Source: Castanea sativa
Taxonomy: Eukaryota > Streptophyta > Magnoliopsida > Fagales > Fagaceae
Assembly: GCF_040712315.1 (NCBI RefSeq)
Contig: NC_134024.1
Coordinates: 3,123,158 to 3,187,157, forward strand
Length of the DNA stretch: 64,000 nucleotides
Direction: 5' to 3'
In this document: positions 44,448 to 54,887 of the stretch, piece by piece
How positions within the stretch are numbered: the stretch's first letter is position 1
How the letters are laid out: the number at the start of each line of letters is the position of its first letter
Notes under the pieces: model-generated
The model's database searches: none
Told to the model about the DNA's origin: nothing
What the model saw: only the letters and a program-made list of their open reading frames with translations
Program-made: the position numbers and the translations under genes

Positions 44448-46379
44448 CGTCAATTTAATTTATATTATTTTTAAGTTGTAGGAAATTAATCTTTACCAAC
44501 AACTCATTAAGAAAAACTGATTTAAAATTGAAAACAACAACTACCAAATTGGCAATAACAAAATGTAGGGAACCAAATTGACAATAACTCTCATGAAAAA
44601 AAAATGACAATAACCCCAAACTTTAGTGGCTAAAATGGTATTTTCACGTAATTAATATATTATGGACATTTTCATACTGCTTATAAACTCTTTCTACCGT
44701 TTACATTAAAAAAAAAAAAAAAAAAAAGTTCCCATCAATGCTATAAAGGGAAAAAAAAATGTTTGAGGGTGATGTACTGTTCTTTCTAATTGTGATGAAC
44801 TGGTGGTGGTATTTACTTTTTCTTAATCTTAGAATGAAATTAATTATCCTACTCATTAAAGAATAAATAAACTAAAAAGAGAAAATTGATAAAAAGAAAT
44901 ATTTAAATGGGTCTAGGGAAAAAAATAGTCTTGTATAATCTTGTATAAGGATCTGTGAAAACTGAACTAAATTTATATAAACAAAAAAAATAACTAAAGG
45001 TATATATTATATAATAAAAGTTGAATATTAAAAAATAAAGGGTAAAATACTATTTTGGTCCATAAACTTTATCAAAAATTTATTTATTTTCCCTTACTAA
45101 ACTATTAAAAAAAATTATTTTTATTTTTCATCCCTATTTTTGTCTCTAAACTATTTAAAAAAAAATCTTTACAAAGTTTAGGGATAAAAAAAAGAACTTT
45201 TTAAAGTTTATGGACAAAAAACAAACTTTTGGTAAAGTTTAAGAACCAAAATAGTATTTTACCCAAAAATAAACTATATTTTTTTAATAATTTTACATTA
45301 TCTATAATCTATCTACAAAATATATAAGTGGAAGCTATTTGACTTTTGGTTAACTTTATAATATTATTATGCCACATAAACTTTTAAGACCTCACAATTT
45401 ACCAGTCATTATTGTTATATATATTTTTTTAATTGAATTTAAATTTTATTCTTTATTTAAATATTCCATTATAATCTTAGTATTTCATGCTTTCTTTAAA
45501 TAGTAGAATATAAATTCTTTATGCAAACACAATTTTAATGAATGCCTCATGCTAGAATATAAAGTTCCACGTACAAACATAATCATAATAAATTTCTATT
45601 AATAACTACCATAATTATCAAATTTCAAATTTAAAAAAAAAAATTATGTTATATTTCTCGTGTATTGCATGTGTTGCTAAATAATTTATAATATTTTAGT
45701 AACTATAATGATTAGTCTTTCCCAAATCCTTCCCAAGTATTTTCTATTGTTTTATTTTTTTATTTTTGGGTCGTGTAAATGATATCTTTAGGGCAATTGT
45801 TAACAAACTATTTTAGAAAATATTTGACATCACTTTTATGGAAAACAGAAAAAGCTGTCAAAATATTAATTATTTTTTTTTTCTTATAAAAACTTTTCTA
45901 AAATGATTCACTAACCAATACCCTTAGAGAATCTGTTAACATTTCCCTTTATTTTTTAATTTTTATGTTGGTAAAGTAGTGATGCAAAGTGAAATAAAAA
46001 AAATATATTGAAAAAGTGAGAAATTGGTGGGAGATACAATGTGAAAGAGAGGGAAATTTTTGTCTCATTAAAAATTGTGATTGGAATTCAAAAATTTTGA
46101 TTAAGCTAGAGTAAGCAATCATGATAATTAGCCATTTAATAAATAAATAAAAAGTCACCATGTAAAAGTCAAGAGCCTTATAATGTAGTAGTATAATGCA
46201 TGCTCTCCTTTATTACATAAAATTAGTAATAATTCCGAAATGATACACCGGAATTAATTAGTATCGAAATATTTTGTTTTTTTTGTTTTATCAAATTAAA
46301 ATGACCTCTGATACGATATTAAGTCCCTTCTTCCCAATTCTTTTTGTCATTTACAACCTTTCTTTTTTCGTTTCAAAGG
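44445..46379. other. AT-rich intergenic DNA
   Basis: No gene is recognised. There are many poly-A and poly-T runs. Segments near 45,040-45,260 form imperfect inverted pairs around 'GTAAAATACTATTTTGGT' (about 45,041 and, inverted, about 45,240-45,262), suggesting a small non-autonomous DNA element of about 220 bases. Confidence 0.4.
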
Positions 46380-46470
46380 TAATTGGTAATTAGTGGTAAT
46401 TAGGGTCTAAACTAGTGTTTTTTCGTAATAATTTTTCACTATGCATAACTTGTGAAACTATAGCTTATAA

Positions 46471-46866
46471 GAGCATCCATAGTAGTGAAGCAAAAAATTT
46501 AGTTATTTGGCACTACAAAAAGTTACTTTATCTATTTTACCTACACACATGTTGCAGCAATGAATCTATTTTAGCTTTCAACATAATAAAATAATATAAA
46601 CATCACAATAAAATAAGATATCTACTACAATAAAATAATATATCCGCTACACACAACCATCACAGCCACACACACAACCGAGTAGGGAATAATTTTTTTT
46701 TTTTTTTTTATAGCTCTAAGCTATAGTGCACATCTATAGATAGATGTGCATAATGCAATGAAGCTAAAAAAAATAGTTATAGCTCTATTGCTGGATGATG
46801 GTTTTTTGTGTTTTGGTGGAGCTAAAATAACTATATAGCTTTTTAGCTCCACTGCTACAAGTGCTC
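46471..46866. mobile_element. Tourist/Harbinger-type MITE with TAA target duplication
   Basis: The ends are GAGCATCCATAGTAGTGAAGC and, inverted, GAGCACTTGTAGCAGTGGAGC. TAA flanks both sides (46,468-46,470 and 46,867-46,869), the three-base duplication typical of PIF/Harbinger. The homologous position in copy 1 (about 1,602-1,610) lacks the insert. Confidence 0.85.
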
Positions 46867-47280
46867 TAAGTGAGCGCACTAGAATCATGTAAAGTATGCT
46901 TTGATTTTTCAATTAATTTAACGTCCGTTTGGGAACAGCTTATTTAGTTGAAACTATTTTTTTTTATACTGAAAGTACTATAAATAAAGCTAAAAGGTAG
47001 CCGAAATAATATAGTGTGACCTATAAATAGTACTAAAAAGTGTAATAAGATCAATGAATAATAGTAAAAATAAACTGAATAGCAGTAAAAATAAATTAAA
47101 TAGTAAAAAAGACTAGCTTTTAAGCCAATACCCTATACAATCATTCTAAAATATGAATAGGATAATAATTAATATTTATTATTAAAAATTAGTCAAATAA
47201 TCATGGCTTTTAGATATTCGTGAATAAGTTAACCCCCTTCCATGCACTTTCCTGAAAAGCCCTTAGATATTTTTTCCTCT

Positions 47281-48893
47281 AAATGTACTTTTAGTCCCTA
47301 CATTTTGACGTTTTTCTATTTAGACTTACATTTTAATTTTACCACTTTTAGTCCCTAAACCAATTAATGCGTGTTATTTTTATCCTTTCCGTCAGTCAAT
47401 TGACAGAAATTACTGAGGTGGCTGCCGGAGGAATTAAAAAATTATAAAAAATGTCATGTCACCAATGACACATCAGCATATAAATTTTAAAAATTAATTT
47501 ATTAATTTTAACTAAATAATAAAAATAAAAATAGAATTAAAAACTAAAATTCACATTAATTAAGATTGTTCATCATGTTCTTCAAATTGTTCTTCATTTT
47601 ACAACTTGTTTTTCATATTCTTCTCAAATCAAATCCAGCAACCAAGAACTCAAACCCATCACAAGAACAAAAACCTAGCAACCCAAGAACCCAAACCCAG
47701 ATCACTAGGACATAAATGAAAACAAGAAGAAAAAACCCAACCCACTATTGCAACCCAACCACCACCACCTCTAAAATTCCATTTAAACATTAAATCAAAC
47801 CCCAAAACCCAAACTAAAATTCAAAAACCAAACCCAACCAAATCTGAACCCATAGAACAAATCACAGCCAAATACCCATCACCTGCAACCAACAACAGCA
47901 ACGACAACCCACAACAGAAACCCCACATCCACCACCAACAACAACAACAACAACCCACCAACGCCAACACCAATCCATAACATGCACAAGACCCACAACC
48001 CCACGACTACCCACGTCCATGGTGAGCAAAACCACCCACTCATGGCTACTCACAACCCCACAGTGTGCAAAACCACCCACCTATGGCTACCCCCGCCCCC
48101 ACGAACCCACACCTACCCACAACCACCCACAACTCCAACGACCCCACACCGATCTGAAGCCCACCCACCCAAAACCCATCTTGAGAAGAGAGAAGCTTCA
48201 CCGAGGAAGAGAGTAGAGAGCGTGAGGGAAAGAGATGAGAAAAAAAAGAAAAAGAAAGAAGTAAAAGAAGAGAGAGGTTAGAGGAGTTTGGCCTCACGAA
48301 CCCACGCCTACCCACAACCCACCCACCTCAACCCAAACTCAAACCTAGCCACTCCAAACTCAACTCCAGCCACCCTGACTCAAGCCACCCTAGTCGGTCT
48401 CAACCCATCCCACCCCAATCTCAACCCACCACAGCCACCACGAGCCACTGCACCATCAATTATCACGAGTGAGAAACACGAATAAGAGAGAGAGAGAGAG
48501 AGAAAGAGAAGAGAATGAGAAAATTTGAGAGAAAGTGAGACACGAATGAAAGAGAGAGAGAGAGAGAGAGAAGCAAAACTAATTTAAGAAAATGAGATGG
48601 TAGAGAAAACACCAAAGAGAGTAAAGATACTTTTTAATCTTAATTTTAGTGATTTTTTGTTTTATTTTCGTTTTTTATTTAATTAAAATTGACAAATTTT
48701 TTTTAAAAAAATAAATACTAATGTGACATTTTTAATAATATTTTAATGTCTCTGACTACCATCTCAGCTATTTCCGTCAGTTGACTAATGAAAATAACAT
48801 ACGCTAATTGATTTAGGAACTAAGAGTGATAAAAATAAAATATAAAAATTAAAAAAAAAAAATATCAAAATATAAAAGCTAAAAGTACATTTA
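47281..48893. mobile_element. Mutator-like element with ~140-bp terminal inverted repeats
   Basis: The left end reads TAAATGTACTTTTAGTCCCT and the right end inverts to TAAATGTACTTTTAGCTTTT. The inverted similarity extends about 140 bases, to the CCGTCAGT..AATTGACAGAAAT / CCGTCAGTTGACTAATG-like segments. Long inverted repeats of this kind mark Mutator-like elements. The interior is an odd low-complexity region: Pro- and His-coding ACCACC/CCCAC runs (47,640-48,470), then GA repeats (48,487-48,575). No transposase frame is present. Confidence 0.8.
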
Positions 48894-49720
48894 CACCTAA
48901 AAATTAGTCGAATAATCATGGCTTTTGGATACTCGTGAATAAGTTAACCCCTTTCCATGCACTTTCCCGAAAAGCCCCTAGATATTTTCTCCTCTAAAAA
49001 CTCAATGCCTTCAACGACAATTCAATGTCGTAGTCAAGCCTAGCCAACTTTAACTTCAGAGTTCAAACCAGTGTTTAGTCAATTGTCATTGGCTGATTGC
49101 TTTATTCGTGTAAAATGAAGTGTGAATTGTGATATGTGAACCAGCTTTATCTAGTACGCACCCTTTTTTTTTTTTTAGTTTGTTGTGTTTTTTCGATGTG
49201 AAATGTGTGGCTGAAAAAGCTTGATTACTTACCGTACAAGTCCAAGTCAATTTGTCAACACATGAAAAACAAGAAAGTACCATGAAAGTTTTATTTTTTT
49301 TCTTTGTGAAAGAACTAAGAAGTGAACGTACTGACAAAGTAGAACAATAAATAAACGAGTCTTTTTCTTTCTTGAAAGCCACGTCCACCGTCGTTTTTAA
49401 AAGAAAACAAAATACATGTGATCTTGGTATATTTATATCACAGAATTTACGATTTAATTTTTATAATTTAGTATTTTTTATATCATTTTTGTTATTTTTA
49501 GTTTAGAGTTAAACTATTTCTATCATGGTAAAATACTAATTAAAACTTATTTTAAAATATATTTTTGTTTATCAAGTTTTACTAAGTTTTTAAATAAGTC
49601 TTCAAGTTTATTCTAAACGTCTTTTAACAATTTAGATTTAATTTAATAAAAATTAGAGTTTTTCACTATTATTTTCTGATGAACTGGATTAAAAAAAAAA
49701 AAAAAAAGACTGTGTTATGT

Positions 49721-50249
49721 TTTCTATAACTTCCACACTCACAACATCAATTGGTATCAAAACCTTAACTTATCTTAGTTTAGTGGATAACATATGAGAT
49801 GGTAGCAATTCTAATGATGAAAATTATTCACTATCATGATCAATGTGACACTTAGCAAGTATTACATGACATAGAGCCAGCACTTGCAAATATCTTTATT
49901 AAAATAGTACTGTTGGAGCATAAAAAAAATAAGGATAAATGTCGTTTCCACGTAACTCATGAGCAACCTACTAGTAAGTGAGGTTTTTATAAGTCTTATA
50001 AAAGAATGGTAACTTTTAATCTTTATTTTTATAGAGAAGATTTCTTGATTAATTGATTACTTGATTTAGATTATTAATTTGACTATAAGAATATTTCTAA
50101 TGGAAAAAAGTTAGACTTGCTTTAAATAAACTTAGTGAATATATGACAAATATAGTCGGATAGAATGCAATGAGGGAGTTCATGAAGATCTCATTATATG
50201 GAGCTTAGCTATAAAGCATAAAGTACGAACAATTTATCTATGGAAATGG
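49721..50249. other. AT-rich spacer inside duplicated block copy 2
   Basis: No gene is seen. The short stretch ACATCAATTGGTATCAAAACC (about 49,744) resembles a worn tRNA-Met primer site with its preceding LTR end, but no LTR was recognised. Confidence 0.35.
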
Positions 50250-50610
50250 AATGAGCTGCATAAATTGCTTTAGTGTTAATGGTAAATACAATTATTTTTT
50301 TTTTCTTTTTTTATATGATAAGAGGTTTTTTTTTAGAATACTAAATATTTTTAACATACACGGAAGAGAGGAGAAGGTTTTTTTTAATAATAATTTTTTT
50401 TAATCACCAAACATAGATAAAAATTGAATTTTATTTTTAGTGTAAATAAAATTTAAATCTAAATTTTTTATTTAATCACAAAAGAATTACCAATTGATCT
50501 AACGTAACCCAAGACATAAAATGTAGACTTGATACTAGTACAGCCAGTCACACAACTACAGTCAACCAAAGGAGGACAATCTGAACACAGGTGGCAAAAA
50601 TTTAATTAAA

Positions 50611-51723
50611 TTTTTTTAATAACCCAATTGTGCCAAGTTTTCCAGTTTGCTTAAATATTTTTATTATAAGTTGATTTTGATAATGGGGAGGGAAAGTTAG
50701 GTTGCAATTGGTATTAGCTTAAAACGACAGAATTATTTATTTATTATTATTTATGAGTTTTATTGCATATTTTAAAATTATTCGTAGGTCTCTTGTCTTA
50801 TTTCAGTTAGCTCTTAACTTTGTTTATAGTACTTTCAAAAAAAAATTCAGTTTCAGTTTCAATTTCAAAACAGACTATTAGAGATAGGATTCGAACTATA
50901 CAAACCACAAAATATACCAATTATATAAATATTGTGTAGCTAATGATGTCATGCTTATAAATGCATATTTGAGTAACTCACAAGTGTTAAAACACTGTGT
51001 TTAATGAAAGCGCTGAAGGAAATTATGAACATAATTTATGTGGGTTTTTCTGATAGGCAATTCTTCGTCCCACAAGATTTGAAGTTTTCTTCAGTTATAT
51101 TTCATACTATTTTAACTTCAACTTCTTACAAGTATGTCTGCATCTTCTTCTTCTTTTTTTTTTTTTTTTTCTTTTTCTTTTTCTTTTACAGGCTTTATTT
51201 GAGTGCTTGTACCCTTGACTTTTACAGTCTTTAACGCTATATATGCAAGACTTGCAGCAAGTCATTGATTCCCCCACTATCTTTAGCGCATGCATCTTCC
51301 CCTTTTTCTCTTTTTCCCACCTACCAAGAACAAGAAGACGAGAGTAGCAAGTAATTTCGTGGTGACGTTATATAGTTCTCTTTCCACTAACCTGATGGGG
51401 GTGGGGTATGTATGTTGGAGAATTTTGGGTAAATAAAAGGAAGTTTCCTCATTAGTCTCTTTGGTAGAGGAGTTTGAGTTGGTTGTTTGTAGTTTTTTAA
51501 AATACATGTGGGAAAAAAAGTATGTAAAAAAGTGTATAAAGTTGTTTAAAATTTGGTAAAGTAGGTTTAAACCACTCTACCAAACAGGTCATTAGTGAAT
51601 TTTTTTTTTTTTTTTTTATAGAAAAACAAGAAAACCAAGAACGCAATCCTAGTTGTTGTTGTTGTTGTTGTTGTTTTTTTTTTTATAATTATTGTCAGCA
51701 AGAGATTTGTTAACGTGTATAGT
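50611..51723. other. Intergenic DNA
   Basis: No gene is supported. Poly-T runs occur at 51,157-51,190 and 51,600-51,618, and a (GTT)n run at about 51,654-51,675. Confidence 0.4.
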
Positions 51724-51888
51724 GTTATGGGCTTTAGGCCCAACTAAATTACTTGTATAGCACACATTCTTGTACTACACTTTACTTATACTGCACTCCT
51801 ATGCCTCCTATATAAAAGACATACATGTATATTCTTTAGTGGAAAAATACAATACAGTCATTCAGTATTTCTAATATAGTATCAGAGC
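51724..51888 (+). mobile_element. Short LTR with tRNA-Met-type primer site (copia/TRIM-like), plus strand
   Basis: An LTR-like stretch begins TGTTATGGGCTTTAGGCCC and ends about 51,876 (CTAATA). It is followed by TAGTATCAGAGC, one base off the standard TGGTATCAGAGC primer site. An LTR of only about 150 bases suits small copia or TRIM elements. The matching 3' LTR is not found. The following 600 bases are C-rich and have no recognised coding domain. Confidence 0.65.
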
Positions 51889-52486
51889 TACTGCTCTAAC
51901 TTTTTCCTAGCAATCTTGTCTTTATTGGTGTTACTCCATTCTCAACATCACTTCTGCCGTCATAGCAGCTGCAGCCTTTCGCCGTTGAACCTCCGACGTC
52001 TCCCAACCGTCGTCCTTAGGTTCCGGACCTGTAACCGCTGCCGTTGAGGAGTCCTACACCACAAAGACCACTGCTCTTCTCATCACCGACTCCAAAATTA
52101 CTTCGATTAATTTTCTGCAAGTACCACTGAGATCGTCTTGTGCCGATCTACTCACTCGTGGAAGTCCCGCAGCCAACGAAGTTCACACGCGCCTCCAAAG
52201 TAATCTGCGTCGAAAGCCACACACCTCCACGTGCCGTTGCTAATCTCGGTAGTACTGCCACGCACCCTTACGCGCCACCACTGTTGATCACGCACCCTCA
52301 CATGCTTCCACGCGCCAATAGCAGCCTGCGGACGTCATTGCTGACATCATTCTGCCACGTCCGCCCTAATTATTGACACATCCGCTTGCGTCATCCAAGA
52401 TCTTTGTGTGTGGACCTTTTAGGCTTTCTCTGTCCTTGTTGAGTAAGGACCATGCACACCTCACCACCTTCACCGCACACAACCAT
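51889..52486. other. Remnant internal sequence between two opposed LTR ends
   Basis: GC-richer than its surroundings. Open frames here show no retroelement domain and I do not recognise a protein. Confidence 0.4.
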
Positions 52487-52938
52487 GGGCTCTGATACCA
52501 ATTGTAGGGAATTACCATGAAATCCCAACATGTGAGAAACAAAATATAGAGAAAAACACACGCCAAAGAAAAAAATAATCACACGCACAAGACAGTATTT
52601 ACGTGATTCGGCAATTTGCCTATATCCACGGAGTTGCAGGTATTTCACTATTATCAGGAAAAAAATTCAAAGTGCGGCTACAGTTTTTGTTTTCTCTCTC
52701 AAAAAACCGATAACAATAAACCCTAATCACAAAAAAAAAAGTTTTCTACATCTTGCACACAAGATTCACAATGGGCTACAAAACGGGCCAAAAATCTCTG
52801 GCTTGGGCCTCTTGGCTCAAACCTCCGCTCCATGGATTAAGCCTTAGAAAATCTCCCATTAAAAACCACGCAACATTATTTGAGTCGGGTCTAGTCGTCA
52901 ACCGGATCAAACACAACTAAATTCTCCAAAGCCCAACA
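52487..52938 (-). mobile_element. Solo-like LTR with tRNA-Met primer site (copia-type), minus strand
   Basis: On the minus strand TGGTATCAGAGCCC (52,487-52,500) follows an LTR ending TCCCTACA and separated by two bases. The LTR itself (52,503-52,938, 436 bp) starts TGTTGGGCTTTGGAG on that strand, giving TG...CA ends. No partner LTR is found in the window. Confidence 0.8.
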
Positions 52939-53007
52939 ATAACATCACCATGGACCTCTATGCAACTCTCCATATTATTCGAATGACATTTTTTTTTTTC
53001 TAATCTC

Positions 53008-53220
53008 TTACAAATCCCTCATTAATTTTTCAAAACATTCTTTGGTATGTTCATACATTATCTTATTCTCTGCTGCAAGTGTGGAAATTTCACGAGCATT
53101 GTGACTCAAATAATAGTAGCGTTTTCCTATCGACTCTTGAGCATTACCTTTAATATCAATGCCATGATAGTCCTTGATAGAACCAGCCTTTGCATCTTGC
53201 GTCCATCTTTTCAATATTTA
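53008..53220 (-). pseudogene. Fragment of a FAR1/FHY3-related gene
   Basis: The minus strand reads ILKRWTQDAKAG, then YYYLSHNAREISTLAAENK and a short helix before a stop at 53,008. The 'I-L-x-R-W-T-x-x-A' pattern followed by this helical region is typical of the segment after the SWIM zinc finger in FAR1-related proteins, which are domesticated Mutator-type transposases. Everything upstream is absent because the duplicated TNL flank starts at 53,220. Confidence 0.6.
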
Positions 53221-54887
53221 ATTTCGATTGTAATGTTTGCAGTGGCATGCATATATTGTTTTTGCACCTTGAAATTTTTTTTAAAAATGACGAGAGAGTA
53301 AAGACATACAACAGACTGCACTTATATTTTTGTCTCTTGGCCATGTGATAGTTTCACCTCATGAAATAGTCCAATAATCCAACATCAAGGAGGCAACCAG
53401 CACAAAACAAGTAACACAATCACTAAACCAAGATGACCCTAATCATTGTTTATTTCATAAGACTGTTTTTTATATGCATATTAAATTAGCTAGGAGTATT
53501 ACTTTGTCTTTTTTGATTAAGGAAACAAACTAGATGGGAGTTTGAATAAGTGCCAATAATTAACTAAGGTACAACTGGCAAGAAACTATTCTGAAGTTAA
53601 AATTAACCAAAAAAGTATAAGTATATGCCAATGGTAAGGGAAAGTGATGATGCATCAACCAACAAAACTCAAATTAAGAAGGATGGTGACTTACTGGTGA
53701 TAAAGAGAAAAAAGTTGATTAACCTTCTGGGCCACATCACAAAATTACTTCCAATGAAAAAATCTCAAGTCACTAATCACTCGCTTGACTACTCACAAGC
53801 AGCTATGAACATGACCATTCTCTATTTTTTAAAAAGGAATTGGATCCCCGCTATTTCCATCCCCTACCCTTGCAGCTCTCCTCTAATGGGATTGGTTGCA
53901 GTTGAACCCTCTTTGAAGGTCTGGATTTGCTTATCTTGGCTGTTTAGGCTAATGTTTGTTTTTTGAACTGTTAGTTACCCTGCACATCCACCCGAGCTAA
54001 AAGTATCTTTGACTAGCACATCTGCCACAATATTTACAAAACCTAAACAGTTTCATAGAACACCTTTGTTGACATGCAAAAAAATTGGAACCATATGTAT
54101 ATACTTGGATGTCTACAAAGGTATATTATCAATTTACTATAAAGGTATATACTTGTAGGCGTAATGCATCAAAATGAAAATAACAAGTAAAGCAGGGTTT
54201 ACAAATCTAGCATACTACCTTATCCCATTTTCAATCTTGTTAAATATTTGCTTGCTTGCATGGGTCTAATTACAATAAAGATGAACATGTGAAATGGGCA
54301 TGGGTGGTTGGACTTGGTCATGATCTGAAATGAGCCTGGAAAATTTCAAGAACATCAAGAGCCAAAGAACAATAATCATATGTCAAATACTTCCATAAGT
54401 AAAGAGCAATTATAAAATGAGGTTTAAAGTATTAATATCATAGATCAATGAGGTAATTATATTATAGATGAAGGAGGCAATGCATGTGACAGGCTATGGT
54501 ACCCTTTCCATTACTTGACATTATATATATATATTCATTCTGTTAAGCTCCTAAATGTCTGGGGAGGAAAAAAGAATAGGGGAAAAGAAAAGAAAAGAAA
54601 AAGTCTAGCTAAGAAAATGCAAAGGAAAAAGATGTCATTTTAAGATGAGATTTGGAAGCAAAAACTTCCAGTTTTGATGTTTACTCACTTTTAATCACAT
54701 TATTTCTTCTGCTTTTAAAACACCAACAGAAGCATTTTCTTGTCATTCATTGTTGTCAAATAGCTAGGAGTCTCATTGACAACTCTACTCAAACATGTGG
54801 TGGGTAATCCATTAAAAACTGTACACTAAAAGAAAAAGAAAATGCAAAAACCAACAGAGGAAAGACAGTGACTTACTGAAACGTTGA
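53220..54887. repeat. Downstream flank of TNL2, duplicated downstream of TNL1
   Basis: It aligns with 21,090-23,392 except for the missing ~590 bases. An open plus-strand frame at 53,625-53,966 exists here, but its counterpart near 21,508-21,800 contains stops and no domain is recognised, so I do not call it a gene. Confidence 0.8.

Larger units (their letters stand above)
46380..50610. repeat. Duplicated block, copy 2 (partner at 1.1-3.0 kb)
   Basis: It carries sub-block B (46,380-49,720) enlarged by two insertions, then about 530 bases of other AT-rich sequence, then sub-block A (50,250-50,610). Landmarks shared with copy 1 include TTTTTCACTATGCAT, AATAAGTTAACCCC, GTGAACGTACTG and CAGCCAGTCACA. 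No gene is seen. Confidence 0.75.

Noticed and set aside
47862..48485. Proline- and histidine-rich or Val/Gly-rich open frames inside the 47.3-kb Mutator-like element
   Set aside because: Low-complexity ACC/CCCAC repeats open all frames; no recognisable protein.
53625..53966. 113-codon plus-strand frame downstream of TNL2
   Set aside because: The homologous stretch downstream of TNL1 contains stops, and no domain is recognised, so a chance frame in a duplicated flank is more likely.
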